Source: CAZBYL01 sp964496275 (GTDB lineage: Bacteria > Synergistota > Synergistia > Synergistales > Synergistaceae). From it: a DNA stretch of 7,092 bases. Made by a program: the position numbers and the translations under genes. The stretch lies in the NCBI GenBank assembly GCA_964496275.1, contig CAZBYL010000080.1, positions 1 to 7,092 of the forward strand. The letters are read 5' to 3'. Every line of letters begins with the position of its first letter. Positions within the stretch are counted from its first letter, which is position 1. Shown piece by piece: positions 1 through 5,666 of the stretch. The notes below the pieces were generated by a model. It did no database searches, was not told the origin of the DNA, and worked only from the letters and a program-made list of their open reading frames with translations.

Positions 1-408
1 GTATCGGCATTTGTCTTTATCTGGGGTTTGCAGGGCATATACGGAATAATGGGAGAGACACGTTCCATGAAAAATGTCTCAAACGTGATAATTAAGGAGA
101 GGCAGCCGGGAGACACAATAGCGGCATACGGCGAAGTGCTCCAGGGAATCCCCTTCTATACAAAGCAGCGCGTAATGCTGGTGGATCACATGGGCGAATT
201 GGAATTCGGCGCAAAGCAGAAAGAGGGAGATGGTTGGTTTTTGACCTCCGCCGATTTCAAAGAGAGCTGGGACAACGGTAAAAAACCGATGATTTTGGTT
301 ATAGAAAAAGAACGCATGAACTCTCTTTTCCCCGACGGAAACACAGGAGAGAAGAGGAGAGTTGAGGTCTTGGACTATGCGATTCTATTCAACAGGGAGG
401 CTAAATAA
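1..408 (+). CDS. arnT: ArnT-like lipid A Ara4N transferase, C-terminal fragment (5' truncated)
   Basis: The reading frame is open from base 1, so this is the last 135 residues of a longer protein; the in-frame TTG at 28 is not a real start. ArnT-type enzymes (GT83, PMT_2 fold) sit in the inner membrane and move Ara4N from undecaprenyl phosphate to lipid A on the periplasmic side. The fragment begins with the end of a hydrophobic segment (VSAFVFIWGL) and continues as a soluble C-terminal domain. It contains the pattern FYTKQRVMLVDHMGELEFG, followed by a WFLTSADF...W segment and a hydrophobic strand (MILVI). This resembles the C-terminal periplasmic domain of ArnT-like proteins, where a GEL-(K/E)-(Y/F)-G motif recurs. 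The catalytic N-terminal loops lie outside the window, so the assignment rests on this tail and on the arn genes behind it. Another PMT_2-family glycosyltransferase is possible. The TAA stop overlaps the arnB start by one base (TAATG). Confidence 0.78.
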   Translation, partial: VSAFVFIWGLQGIYGIMGETRSMKNVSNVIIKERQPGDTIAAYGEVLQGIPFYTKQRVMLVDHMGELEFGAKQKEGDGWFLTSADFKESWDNGKKPMILVIEKERMNSLFPDGNTGEKRRVEVLDYAILFNREAK

Positions 409-1577
409 TGAGGAACGAATTTCTTCCGTTCGCTAAACCGTCCATAGGCGAGGACGCCATAGCCGACGTTGCGGAGTCCATGCGCTCCGGCTGGGTCGCT
501 ATGGGGCCTAAAACGATACTTTTTGAGGAAAATTTTGCAAATTATACGGGAGCTTCAAAGGCTCTCTCGCTAAATTCCGCAACAGCGGGACTTCACACGG
601 CTCTTATGGCGCTCGGAATCAAAGAGGGCGATGAGGTTATAACAACGCCTATGACTTTCGCGGCGACGGTAAACGCAATTCTCTTTGTCGGAGCAAAGCC
701 TGTTCTGGCTGATATCGACAGGCACACTCTGAATATCGTGCCGGAGAATATCGAGCGTCTTGTGACGTCTGCGACAAAGGCGATTATTCCCGTACACTTC
801 GCGGGAATGCCGTGCGATATGGATAGGATCGAAGCTATTGCGGACAAGTACGGACTCGCCGTCATAGAAGATGCGGCTCACGCTCTCGGTGCTTCTTACA
901 AAGGAAGAAAAATAGGGGCGGACAGGGGAAAGCGCCGCATGTCCGTATTCAGCTTCCACCCGACAAAGAACATTACCACGGGCGAAGGCGGTATGATATG
1001 CACCGGAGATGACGAAATAGCCGAGAAAGTTATGGTGCTTCGCCAGAACGGGATGTCCAAGGGCGCGTGGAACAGATATGCGGCAAAGGGCGATACCAAT
1101 TACGATATTTTCTTCCCCGGGCTGAAATACACTATGACAGACATACAGTCCGCAATAGGCATTTCGCAGCTTAAACAGCTTGAATCGTTTAACAAAAGAC
1201 GGCGCGAAATAGCATCGTTCTACGACAGAGAGCTTGCCGGCGTAAAAGCTCTGATACTGCCGAAACCCGCGCCGTACGAGCACGTTCACAGCAGGCACAT
1301 ATACACGCCGCTCGTGGATACAGATGCTCTCGGCATGTCAAGAAACGAGTTCATGGCAAAATTGAAGGAGAGAAATATAGGAACGGCTCTGCACTATCAG
1401 GCGATCCACCTGTTCACCTGCTACGGAGAGGTGACAGGGCTTGGGCGCGGAAGCCTCCCCGAGGCGGAATATGTTTCCGACAGAATTCTCTCTCTGCCCC
1501 TCTTCCCCGCTATGACCGACACAGATATGGAGGACACTGTATCGGCAATAAAAGAAGTTTGCGGAGGCATCATGTAA
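408..1577 (+). CDS. arnB: UDP-4-amino-4-deoxy-L-arabinose aminotransferase ArnB
   Basis: A PLP-dependent aminotransferase of the DegT/DnrJ/EryC1 (fold type I) family, 389 residues, close to the usual ArnB length of about 380. It would transfer the amino group of glutamate to the 4-keto carbon of UDP-L-Ara4O in the cytoplasm, giving UDP-L-Ara4N. Visible signatures: the N-terminal FLPFAKPSIGEDAI segment; the cofactor-phosphate segment LNSATAGLH at residues 55-63; IEDAAHALGA at 153-162, whose Asp155 would contact the PLP pyridine nitrogen; and FSFHPTKNITTGEGGM, in which Lys187 is the expected Schiff-base lysine (the ArnB hallmark is FSFH..KN.T..EGG). The C-terminal half has the ALHYQAIHL pattern of the family. 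The start at 408 is supported by GGGAGG at 395-400, 7 bases upstream. DegT relatives act on other nucleotide sugars, but the arn neighbours make ArnB the clear choice. Confidence 0.95.
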   Translation: MRNEFLPFAKPSIGEDAIADVAESMRSGWVAMGPKTILFEENFANYTGASKALSLNSATAGLHTALMALGIKEGDEVITTPMTFAATVNAILFVGAKPVLADIDRHTLNIVPENIERLVTSATKAIIPVHFAGMPCDMDRIEAIADKYGLAVIEDAAHALGASYKGRKIGADRGKRRMSVFSFHPTKNITTGEGGMICTGDDEIAEKVMVLRQNGMSKGAWNRYAAKGDTNYDIFFPGLKYTMTDIQSAIGISQLKQLESFNKRRREIASFYDRELAGVKALILPKPAPYEHVHSRHIYTPLVDTDALGMSRNEFMAKLKERNIGTALHYQAIHLFTCYGEVTGLGRGSLPEAEYVSDRILSLPLFPAMTDTDMEDTVSAIKEVCGGIM

Positions 1578-2515
1578 TGAAACCCGATATATCCATAGTA
1601 ATTCCCGCATACAACGAGGAGGACTCGCTCCACCCTCTTATGGGCGAGCTATATCCCGTCATGAAAGAGATGGGACGCCCTTTCGAAATAATATTTATAA
1701 ACGACGGAAGCAAAGATCAGACACTCGCGATACTCTACGATTTTTTCAAAAGATATCCCGAAGTCAAAGTCGTAGACCTAAACGGAAATTTCGGACAGCA
1801 CATGGCCATAATGGCAGGTTTTGAGGAGACGCGCGGAGACATAATAATAACTCTCGACGCGGACCTGCAAAACCCGCCGGATGAAATTCCGAATATCGTG
1901 GCCTCGATGGACGAAGGGCACGACGTTGTAGGAACATACAGAATAGGAAGACAGGACCCAATATTCCGAAAAGTGGCCTCAAAGATAGTCAACAAGCTCA
2001 CGAACAAAATCGCAAAGCTGGACATAAAAGATTACGGCTGTATGCTTCGCGGCTATGACAGAAGAATCATAGACATAATAAATATCAGCAAGGAATCGAC
2101 CACTTTTATTCCCGCTCTTGCCAGAAAATTTGCGGCAAACCCGATAGAGCTCCCTGTAGCTCACAGAGAGCGTGAGATGGGGACGTCAAAATATGGTCTT
2201 TTCCAGCTCATAAGGCTTAATTTCGACCTTATGACAAGCTTCTCCCTCATACCGCTTCAAATGGTGACTATGGCGGGAATGGTTATTTCGTTCCTATCGT
2301 TCATATTGGTATGCTACATGCTGCTGCGCCGCCTGATTCTCGGCCCCGAAGTAGAAGGTCTGTTCACTCTCATGGCGATACAATTCCTGCTTACAGGTAT
2401 AACGCTATTCAGCCTCGGAATCGCGGGAGAATATCTCGGGCGTGTTTACCGCGAGGTCAGCAGAAGGCCGAGATACGCCGTAAGAAAGATATTGGAGCAA
2501 GATGACCAGGCCTAG
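1577..2515 (+). CDS. arnC: Undecaprenyl-phosphate 4-deoxy-4-formamido-L-arabinose transferase ArnC
   Basis: A GT2-family glycosyltransferase of 312 residues (enteric ArnC is about 320). It would transfer formylated Ara4N from UDP to undecaprenyl phosphate on the cytoplasmic face of the inner membrane. Residues 1-200 form the GT-A domain: ISIVIPAYNEE at 5-15, FINDGSKDQT at 40-49 with the nucleotide-binding Asp43, and LDADLQNPPDEIP at 93-105 with the metal-binding DAD. HREREMGTSKYG at 196-207 is the conserved acceptor-side motif of dolichyl-phosphate-mannose-synthase-like enzymes. Two hydrophobic segments follow, at about 232-250 and 262-284, as in ArnC/DPMS-type membrane GT2 proteins, then a basic tail. 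I chose ATG 1577 rather than the in-frame TTG at 1559 because GGAGG at 1563-1567 sits 9 bases before 1577 and the protein then begins MKPDISIVIP. It overlaps the arnB stop by one base. Confidence 0.93.
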   Translation: MKPDISIVIPAYNEEDSLHPLMGELYPVMKEMGRPFEIIFINDGSKDQTLAILYDFFKRYPEVKVVDLNGNFGQHMAIMAGFEETRGDIIITLDADLQNPPDEIPNIVASMDEGHDVVGTYRIGRQDPIFRKVASKIVNKLTNKIAKLDIKDYGCMLRGYDRRIIDIINISKESTTFIPALARKFAANPIELPVAHREREMGTSKYGLFQLIRLNFDLMTSFSLIPLQMVTMAGMVISFLSFILVCYMLLRRLILGPEVEGLFTLMAIQFLLTGITLFSLGIAGEYLGRVYREVSRRPRYAVRKILEQDDQA

Positions 2516-3371
2516 AATACTGCTCTTCGCATACAGTGAAGTGGGCAGCCTGTGTATTGAGGCTCTTATAAAAGATGGAGCGAACATAGCTGCGGTCTAC
2601 ACTCATGAGGACGATCCAAACGAAGAAATATGGTTTCGTTCCGTAAAGGAAATTGCGGAAGAGGCGGGAATCCCCGTATTCACGCCGGCAAAGATAACCG
2701 AAAAAGATATAGAAGATATAAAAACCCTTGCGCCGGAATTGATACTCTCCTTCTACTACAGAGCGATGATACCCAAAGAGGTGCTTGATATACCTCGGCT
2801 CGGAGCATACAACATACATGGGGCTCTGCTTCCGAAATACAGGGGGCGCGCCTGCGTAAACTGGGCGGTTATAAACGGCGAGAAGGAAACAGGAGCCACT
2901 CTTCACGTTATGACGGAGTTCGCGGACAGAGGCGACATCATAGACGCCCAAAAAGTTCCCATTCTTTTTGAGGACACGGCGCATGATGTGTTCATAAAGG
3001 TCGCACATGCGGCGCGTGACATATTGGTGCGCTCCTTGCGCGGACTTGAATCAGGCACAGCGAAGAGAACTCCGCAGGACGAAGCTCTTGCCACAAAGTT
3101 TGGCAGGAGAGGCCCCGAAGACGGTAAAATAGACTGGAACAAATCGGCGGTTGAGATTTATAATCTCATACGTGCCGTGACACACCCATTTCCCGGTGCA
3201 TTCACCTGTATCGGCGGCAAAAAGACATATATATGGAAAGCCCTTCCGCTGGAGGGAAACGGCACCCCCGGAGAAACAGTCTCCGAACAGCCCATGCTTA
3301 TAGGCACAGGCTGCGGTCTGCTGCAAATTCTCACACTTCAGCCCGAAGGCGAGCCCGAAAGGAATGTATAA
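2502..3371 (+). CDS. arnA: UDP-Ara4N formyltransferase (stand-alone ArnA N-terminal domain)
   Basis: A 289-residue cytoplasmic enzyme matching the N-terminal formyltransferase domain (about 300 residues) of bifunctional enteric ArnA. It would use 10-formyl-tetrahydrofolate to N-formylate UDP-L-Ara4N, which drives the pathway forward before ArnC. The catalytic triad known from E. coli ArnA (Asn102, His104, Asp140) is present as Asn104 and His106 in AYNIHGALLPKYRGR and Asp142 in TEFADRGDI. The folate-site segment NLIRAVTHPFPGAFT (221-235) also matches ArnA. The C-terminal domain is short, ending at ...LQPEGEPERNV, without the linker that joins the two halves in E. coli. The start overlaps the end of arnC by 14 bases; the nearest ribosome-binding-like sequence is GGAG at 2494-2497, only 4 bases away. 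The decarboxylase half is encoded separately just downstream. A methionyl-tRNA or other sugar formyltransferase is unlikely in this context. Confidence 0.92.
   Translation: MTRPRILLFAYSEVGSLCIEALIKDGANIAAVYTHEDDPNEEIWFRSVKEIAEEAGIPVFTPAKITEKDIEDIKTLAPELILSFYYRAMIPKEVLDIPRLGAYNIHGALLPKYRGRACVNWAVINGEKETGATLHVMTEFADRGDIIDAQKVPILFEDTAHDVFIKVAHAARDILVRSLRGLESGTAKRTPQDEALATKFGRRGPEDGKIDWNKSAVEIYNLIRAVTHPFPGAFTCIGGKKTYIWKALPLEGNGTPGETVSEQPMLIGTGCGLLQILTLQPEGEPERNV
3357..3363 (+). promoter_or_regulatory. Ribosome binding site deciding the start of the ArnA decarboxylase gene
   Basis: The sequence GAAAGGA lies inside the last codons of the formyltransferase gene. It abuts the first possible ATG (3364), which is too close for ribosome loading, and stands 9 bases from the second ATG (3373), which is a normal distance. 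The protein started at 3373 begins MKIFVTG, the usual start of this enzyme fold. Confidence 0.7.
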
Positions 3372-3372
3372 G

Positions 3373-4395
3373 ATGAAAATATTTGTTACGGGAGTAAACG
3401 GCTTTATAGGAACACACTTTCTTGAACATGTCCTCGCCAAGACGGACTGGAAAATACAGGGCTTTGACATAGCCGATAATAACCTCACCCCATTCCTCGA
3501 CTGCGAAAATTTCTCCTTCAGCAAAGGCGATATATTTACGGAAAACGAGTGGCTTGAAGAACAGGTGAAGGAAGCGGACGTTGTGCTGCCGCTTGCAGGC
3601 ATCGCAAAACCGGCCTACTATCTGCAAAAACCGGTATGGACGTTTGAACTGGACTTTGAGCAAAATTTGAAAATGGTTCGCCTATGCGCAAAAAACACAA
3701 CACGCATAATCTTCCCCTCGACCTCCGAGGTCTACGGCATGAGCGAGGACGGAGTTCTCAAAGAGGACGAAAGCCCCCTCATAACGGGCCCCATCGTCAA
3801 AATGCGCTGGATATACAGCTGCAGCAAACAGATGATGGACAGAATGATATTCGCCTACGGACAGGAAGAAGGACTTGAATTCTCTATATTCCGCCCGTTC
3901 AACTGGGTAGGCCCGAGACTCGACACATTCAAAGACGCGGAAGAACGCAAGGCTCGCTCCGTCACACAGATGATATATGACATACTGCACAGAGGAAAGA
4001 TTTCCCTTGTGGACGGCGGCGAACAGAGACGCAGCTTCACCTGGGTCGGCGACGGGATAGACGCGCTGGTTGAGATAATAAAGAACAAAGACGGCAAGGC
4101 AAACGGCCAGATATTCAACATAGGCAACCCGCACAACAACTACTCGGTGAAGGAACTCGCTGAAATGCTAATCGAGGTAATGCAGGAATTCCCGCAGTAC
4201 GGAGAGAAGGCAAAAGATACAGTGCTCGACATAATTCCCGCATCGGATTACTACGGCAAAACCTATGACGATATGAGAAACAGAGTCCCCTCCATAGAAA
4301 AAATGGAAAACCTTCTCGGCTGGAAGCCCAAGGCGGACATGAAAGAACTCCTGCGCAAAACCGTTGAATGGTACGCACAGCGGGAGGCGGAGTAA
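3373..4395 (+). CDS. arnA: UDP-glucuronic acid C-4" oxidative decarboxylase (stand-alone ArnA C-terminal domain)
   Basis: A 340-residue extended SDR-family enzyme equivalent to residues 305-660 of E. coli ArnA. It would use NAD+ to oxidise UDP-glucuronate at C4 and decarboxylate it to UDP-4-keto-L-arabinose. The Rossmann motif GVNGFIG is at 7-13. The catalytic residues known from E. coli ArnA all have counterparts: Ser118 and Glu119 in FPSTSEVYGM, Tyr148 and Lys152 in YSCSK, and Arg304 in NRVPSI (E. coli Ser433, Glu434, Tyr463, Lys467, Arg619). The Glu, Tyr and Lys spacings of 29 and 33 residues are identical to E. coli. Glu119 and Arg304 distinguish a decarboxylase from a plain epimerase. 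The start at 3373 is preferred over ATG 3364 because AGGA at 3360-3363 lies 9 bases from 3373 but directly against 3364. One base separates it from the formyltransferase stop. Confidence 0.94.
   Translation: MKIFVTGVNGFIGTHFLEHVLAKTDWKIQGFDIADNNLTPFLDCENFSFSKGDIFTENEWLEEQVKEADVVLPLAGIAKPAYYLQKPVWTFELDFEQNLKMVRLCAKNTTRIIFPSTSEVYGMSEDGVLKEDESPLITGPIVKMRWIYSCSKQMMDRMIFAYGQEEGLEFSIFRPFNWVGPRLDTFKDAEERKARSVTQMIYDILHRGKISLVDGGEQRRSFTWVGDGIDALVEIIKNKDGKANGQIFNIGNPHNNYSVKELAEMLIEVMQEFPQYGEKAKDTVLDIIPASDYYGKTYDDMRNRVPSIEKMENLLGWKPKADMKELLRKTVEWYAQREAE
4382..4387 (+). promoter_or_regulatory. Ribosome binding site for the TTG-initiated arnD
   Basis: GGGAGG lies within the last codons of the decarboxylase gene, 8 bases before TTG 4396. 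No ATG or GTG start is available near this position, and the protein from TTG aligns with the N-terminus of ArnD. The strong site offsets the weak TTG codon and fits termination followed by re-initiation at the adjoining stop. Confidence 0.75.
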
Positions 4396-5286
4396 TTGAC
4401 CCGTCTTGCCGTAAAAGTTGACGTCGATACACTGCGCGGCTACCGAGAAGGTATGCCGCGTATGCTTGATCTATTCAAAAAACATGAAATAAAAGCCTCG
4501 ATATTCTTCTCCTTCGGCCCCGACAACTCAGGCAAGGCGATAAGAAGAATCTTCCGCAAAGGTTTCATTTCAAAAATGGTGAGAACCAAAGCCCCCTCAA
4601 CATACGGACTAAAAACCCTGATGTACGGCACTATTCTCCCCGCGCCGCTCATAGCAGAGTCCGCGCCTGAAATATTTACACGGGCGGCAAAAGACGGGCA
4701 CGACTGCGGAGTACATGCTTGGGACCACGTACTGGTTCAGGACGAGCTTCCCAAACTGACGAAGCGCAAATTTCAAGAGCTATACGAAAAAGCCGCCGAA
4801 ATGTTTGAAAGACTGTCGGGAAAAAAACCGCTAAGCTACGCGGCTCCCGGCTGGCAGCTCTCTTCAATGACACTGGAATTTCAACAAGAGCTCGGACTTG
4901 AGTATTGCAGCGACGTTCGCGGCTATGAGCCCTTTTTGCCCGTATTCGGCGGAAAGAGCTATTCCGTAATGCAAATTCCGACGACACTGCCTACAATGGA
5001 CGAGATATACGGACTGCCCGGTATAAACGACGGCACGATTCCGGACTACTGGCTGGACAGACTGGACAGAGAGTGGAACGTCATCACGGTTCATACGGAG
5101 ATGGAAGGAATGTCAAAACTGGAAGTGTTTGACAGATTCTTATCAATGGCAAAGGAACGCGGAGTTGAATTTCATACTCTGCAAGATTATGCGCGGGAGG
5201 CAACCCCAAAGCCCTGCACAGTGAAGCTCGGAACACTTCCCGGGCGTGCGGGAACCTTGGCCGTTCAAGGTGATAACAATGGATAA
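4396..5286 (+). CDS. arnD: 4-deoxy-4-formamido-L-arabinose-phosphoundecaprenol deformylase ArnD
   Basis: A polysaccharide-deacetylase (NodB/CE4-like) family protein of 296 residues, the usual ArnD length. It removes the formyl group from undecaprenyl-phosphate-Ara4FN, making transfer by ArnC irreversible and yielding the flippase substrate. The expected motifs appear in order: VKVDVDTLRG at 6-15, whose Asp9 and Asp11 are the candidate base and metal ligand; SIFFSFGPDNSG at 35-46; GVHAWDH at 105-111, with His107 and His111 as metal ligands; AAPGW at 149-153; and VHTEMEG at 232-238, with His233 as the likely catalytic histidine. The start is TTG at 4396, directly after the TAA of the preceding gene and in the same frame; GGGAGG at 4382-4387, 8 bases upstream, supports it, and MTRLAVKVDVDT aligns with the start of E. 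coli ArnD (MTKVGLRIDVDT). Its last 8 bases overlap the arnE-like gene. Confidence 0.94.
   Translation: MTRLAVKVDVDTLRGYREGMPRMLDLFKKHEIKASIFFSFGPDNSGKAIRRIFRKGFISKMVRTKAPSTYGLKTLMYGTILPAPLIAESAPEIFTRAAKDGHDCGVHAWDHVLVQDELPKLTKRKFQELYEKAAEMFERLSGKKPLSYAAPGWQLSSMTLEFQQELGLEYCSDVRGYEPFLPVFGGKSYSVMQIPTTLPTMDEIYGLPGINDGTIPDYWLDRLDREWNVITVHTEMEGMSKLEVFDRFLSMAKERGVEFHTLQDYAREATPKPCTVKLGTLPGRAGTLAVQGDNNG
5267..5270 (+). promoter_or_regulatory. Ribosome binding site for the arnE-like gene inside arnD
   Basis: AAGG (extended AAGGTGA, 5267-5273) sits 8 bases before ATG 5279 and inside the arnD reading frame. It favours 5279 as the start over the upstream in-frame candidate at 5246. Confidence 0.6.
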
Positions 5287-5650
5287 AATAAGCTTATTCC
5301 TGATACTCTCCTCCGCTGTCACAAACGCTCTCGGCAGCACAATAATGAAACATGCCTACGGCGGAGACAGCGCGATGGTGGCATCAGGCTGGGTGGGCAC
5401 TTTTTTAAGAATACTGCTAAACCCCTGGATAATACTCGGGCTTGGCATGTTCGGAATATCCTTCTTCTTCATGGCGGCAGCTCTCTCACGCACCGACTTG
5501 ACATTGGCGTACCCGCTCATGTCGGGAATAGTCTACATAATACTGCTGCTGGTCGGGCTTCTGGTATTCAAAGAAAACATAACTATGCTAAGAATAGCGG
5601 GCATGAGCTTCATTCTGCTTGGCATAACACTGCTTACGATAAAAAGCTGA
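5279..5650 (+). CDS. arnE: ArnE-like SMR/EamA-type small membrane protein, probable Ara4N-lipid flippase subunit
   Basis: A 123-residue protein with four predicted membrane helices at about 4-21, 48-69, 76-96 and 103-121. This is the size and topology of ArnE, ArnF and EmrE-like small multidrug resistance proteins. In enteric bacteria ArnE and ArnF together are proposed to flip undecaprenyl-phosphate-Ara4N to the periplasmic face. The third helix contains TLAYPLMSG, comparable to the conserved AYP region of ArnE/F, and is followed by FKEN with Glu99. I chose ATG 5279 because AAGG at 5267-5270 lies 8 bases upstream and the protein then begins MDKISLFL; the upstream in-frame start at 5246 would add a non-hydrophobic leader inside arnD. 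Only one such gene is present, so it could act as a homodimer or pair with a partner encoded elsewhere. The symbol is assigned from size, topology and context and could equally be arnF. Confidence 0.8.
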   Translation: MDKISLFLILSSAVTNALGSTIMKHAYGGDSAMVASGWVGTFLRILLNPWIILGLGMFGISFFFMAAALSRTDLTLAYPLMSGIVYIILLLVGLLVFKENITMLRIAGMSFILLGITLLTIKS

Positions 5651-5666
5651 CGGGGGAAATACATTT

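Noticed and set aside
570..1298. A 242-codon open frame on the minus strand opposite arnB
   Set aside because: It is fully antisense to a gene with all ArnB signatures, its product has no recognisable motif, and such shadows are common opposite genes of this composition.
2311..2505. A 64-codon plus-strand frame inside the arnC end
   Set aside because: It is out of frame within the membrane-helix region of arnC, and its low-complexity Arg/Ser/Pro-rich product looks like an alternative-frame artefact.
3364..3375. ATG 3364 as the start of the ArnA decarboxylase
   Set aside because: It would add only MYK, has no spacing from GAAAGGA and gives an extended N-terminus before the first beta strand. 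ATG 3373 fits better.
2457..3602. Minus-strand open frames of 183 codons each (2457-3008 and 3051-3602)
   Set aside because: Both lie opposite the arnC end, the formyltransferase and the decarboxylase start. The products are rich in Cys, Phe, Tyr and Arg, as expected for shadow translations, and show no family pattern.
2502..4395. ArnA as one fused gene broken by a frameshift
   Set aside because: The first half ends in a proper stop, the second has its own ribosome binding site at normal spacing, both have complete catalytic sets, and no conserved linker is left in another frame.
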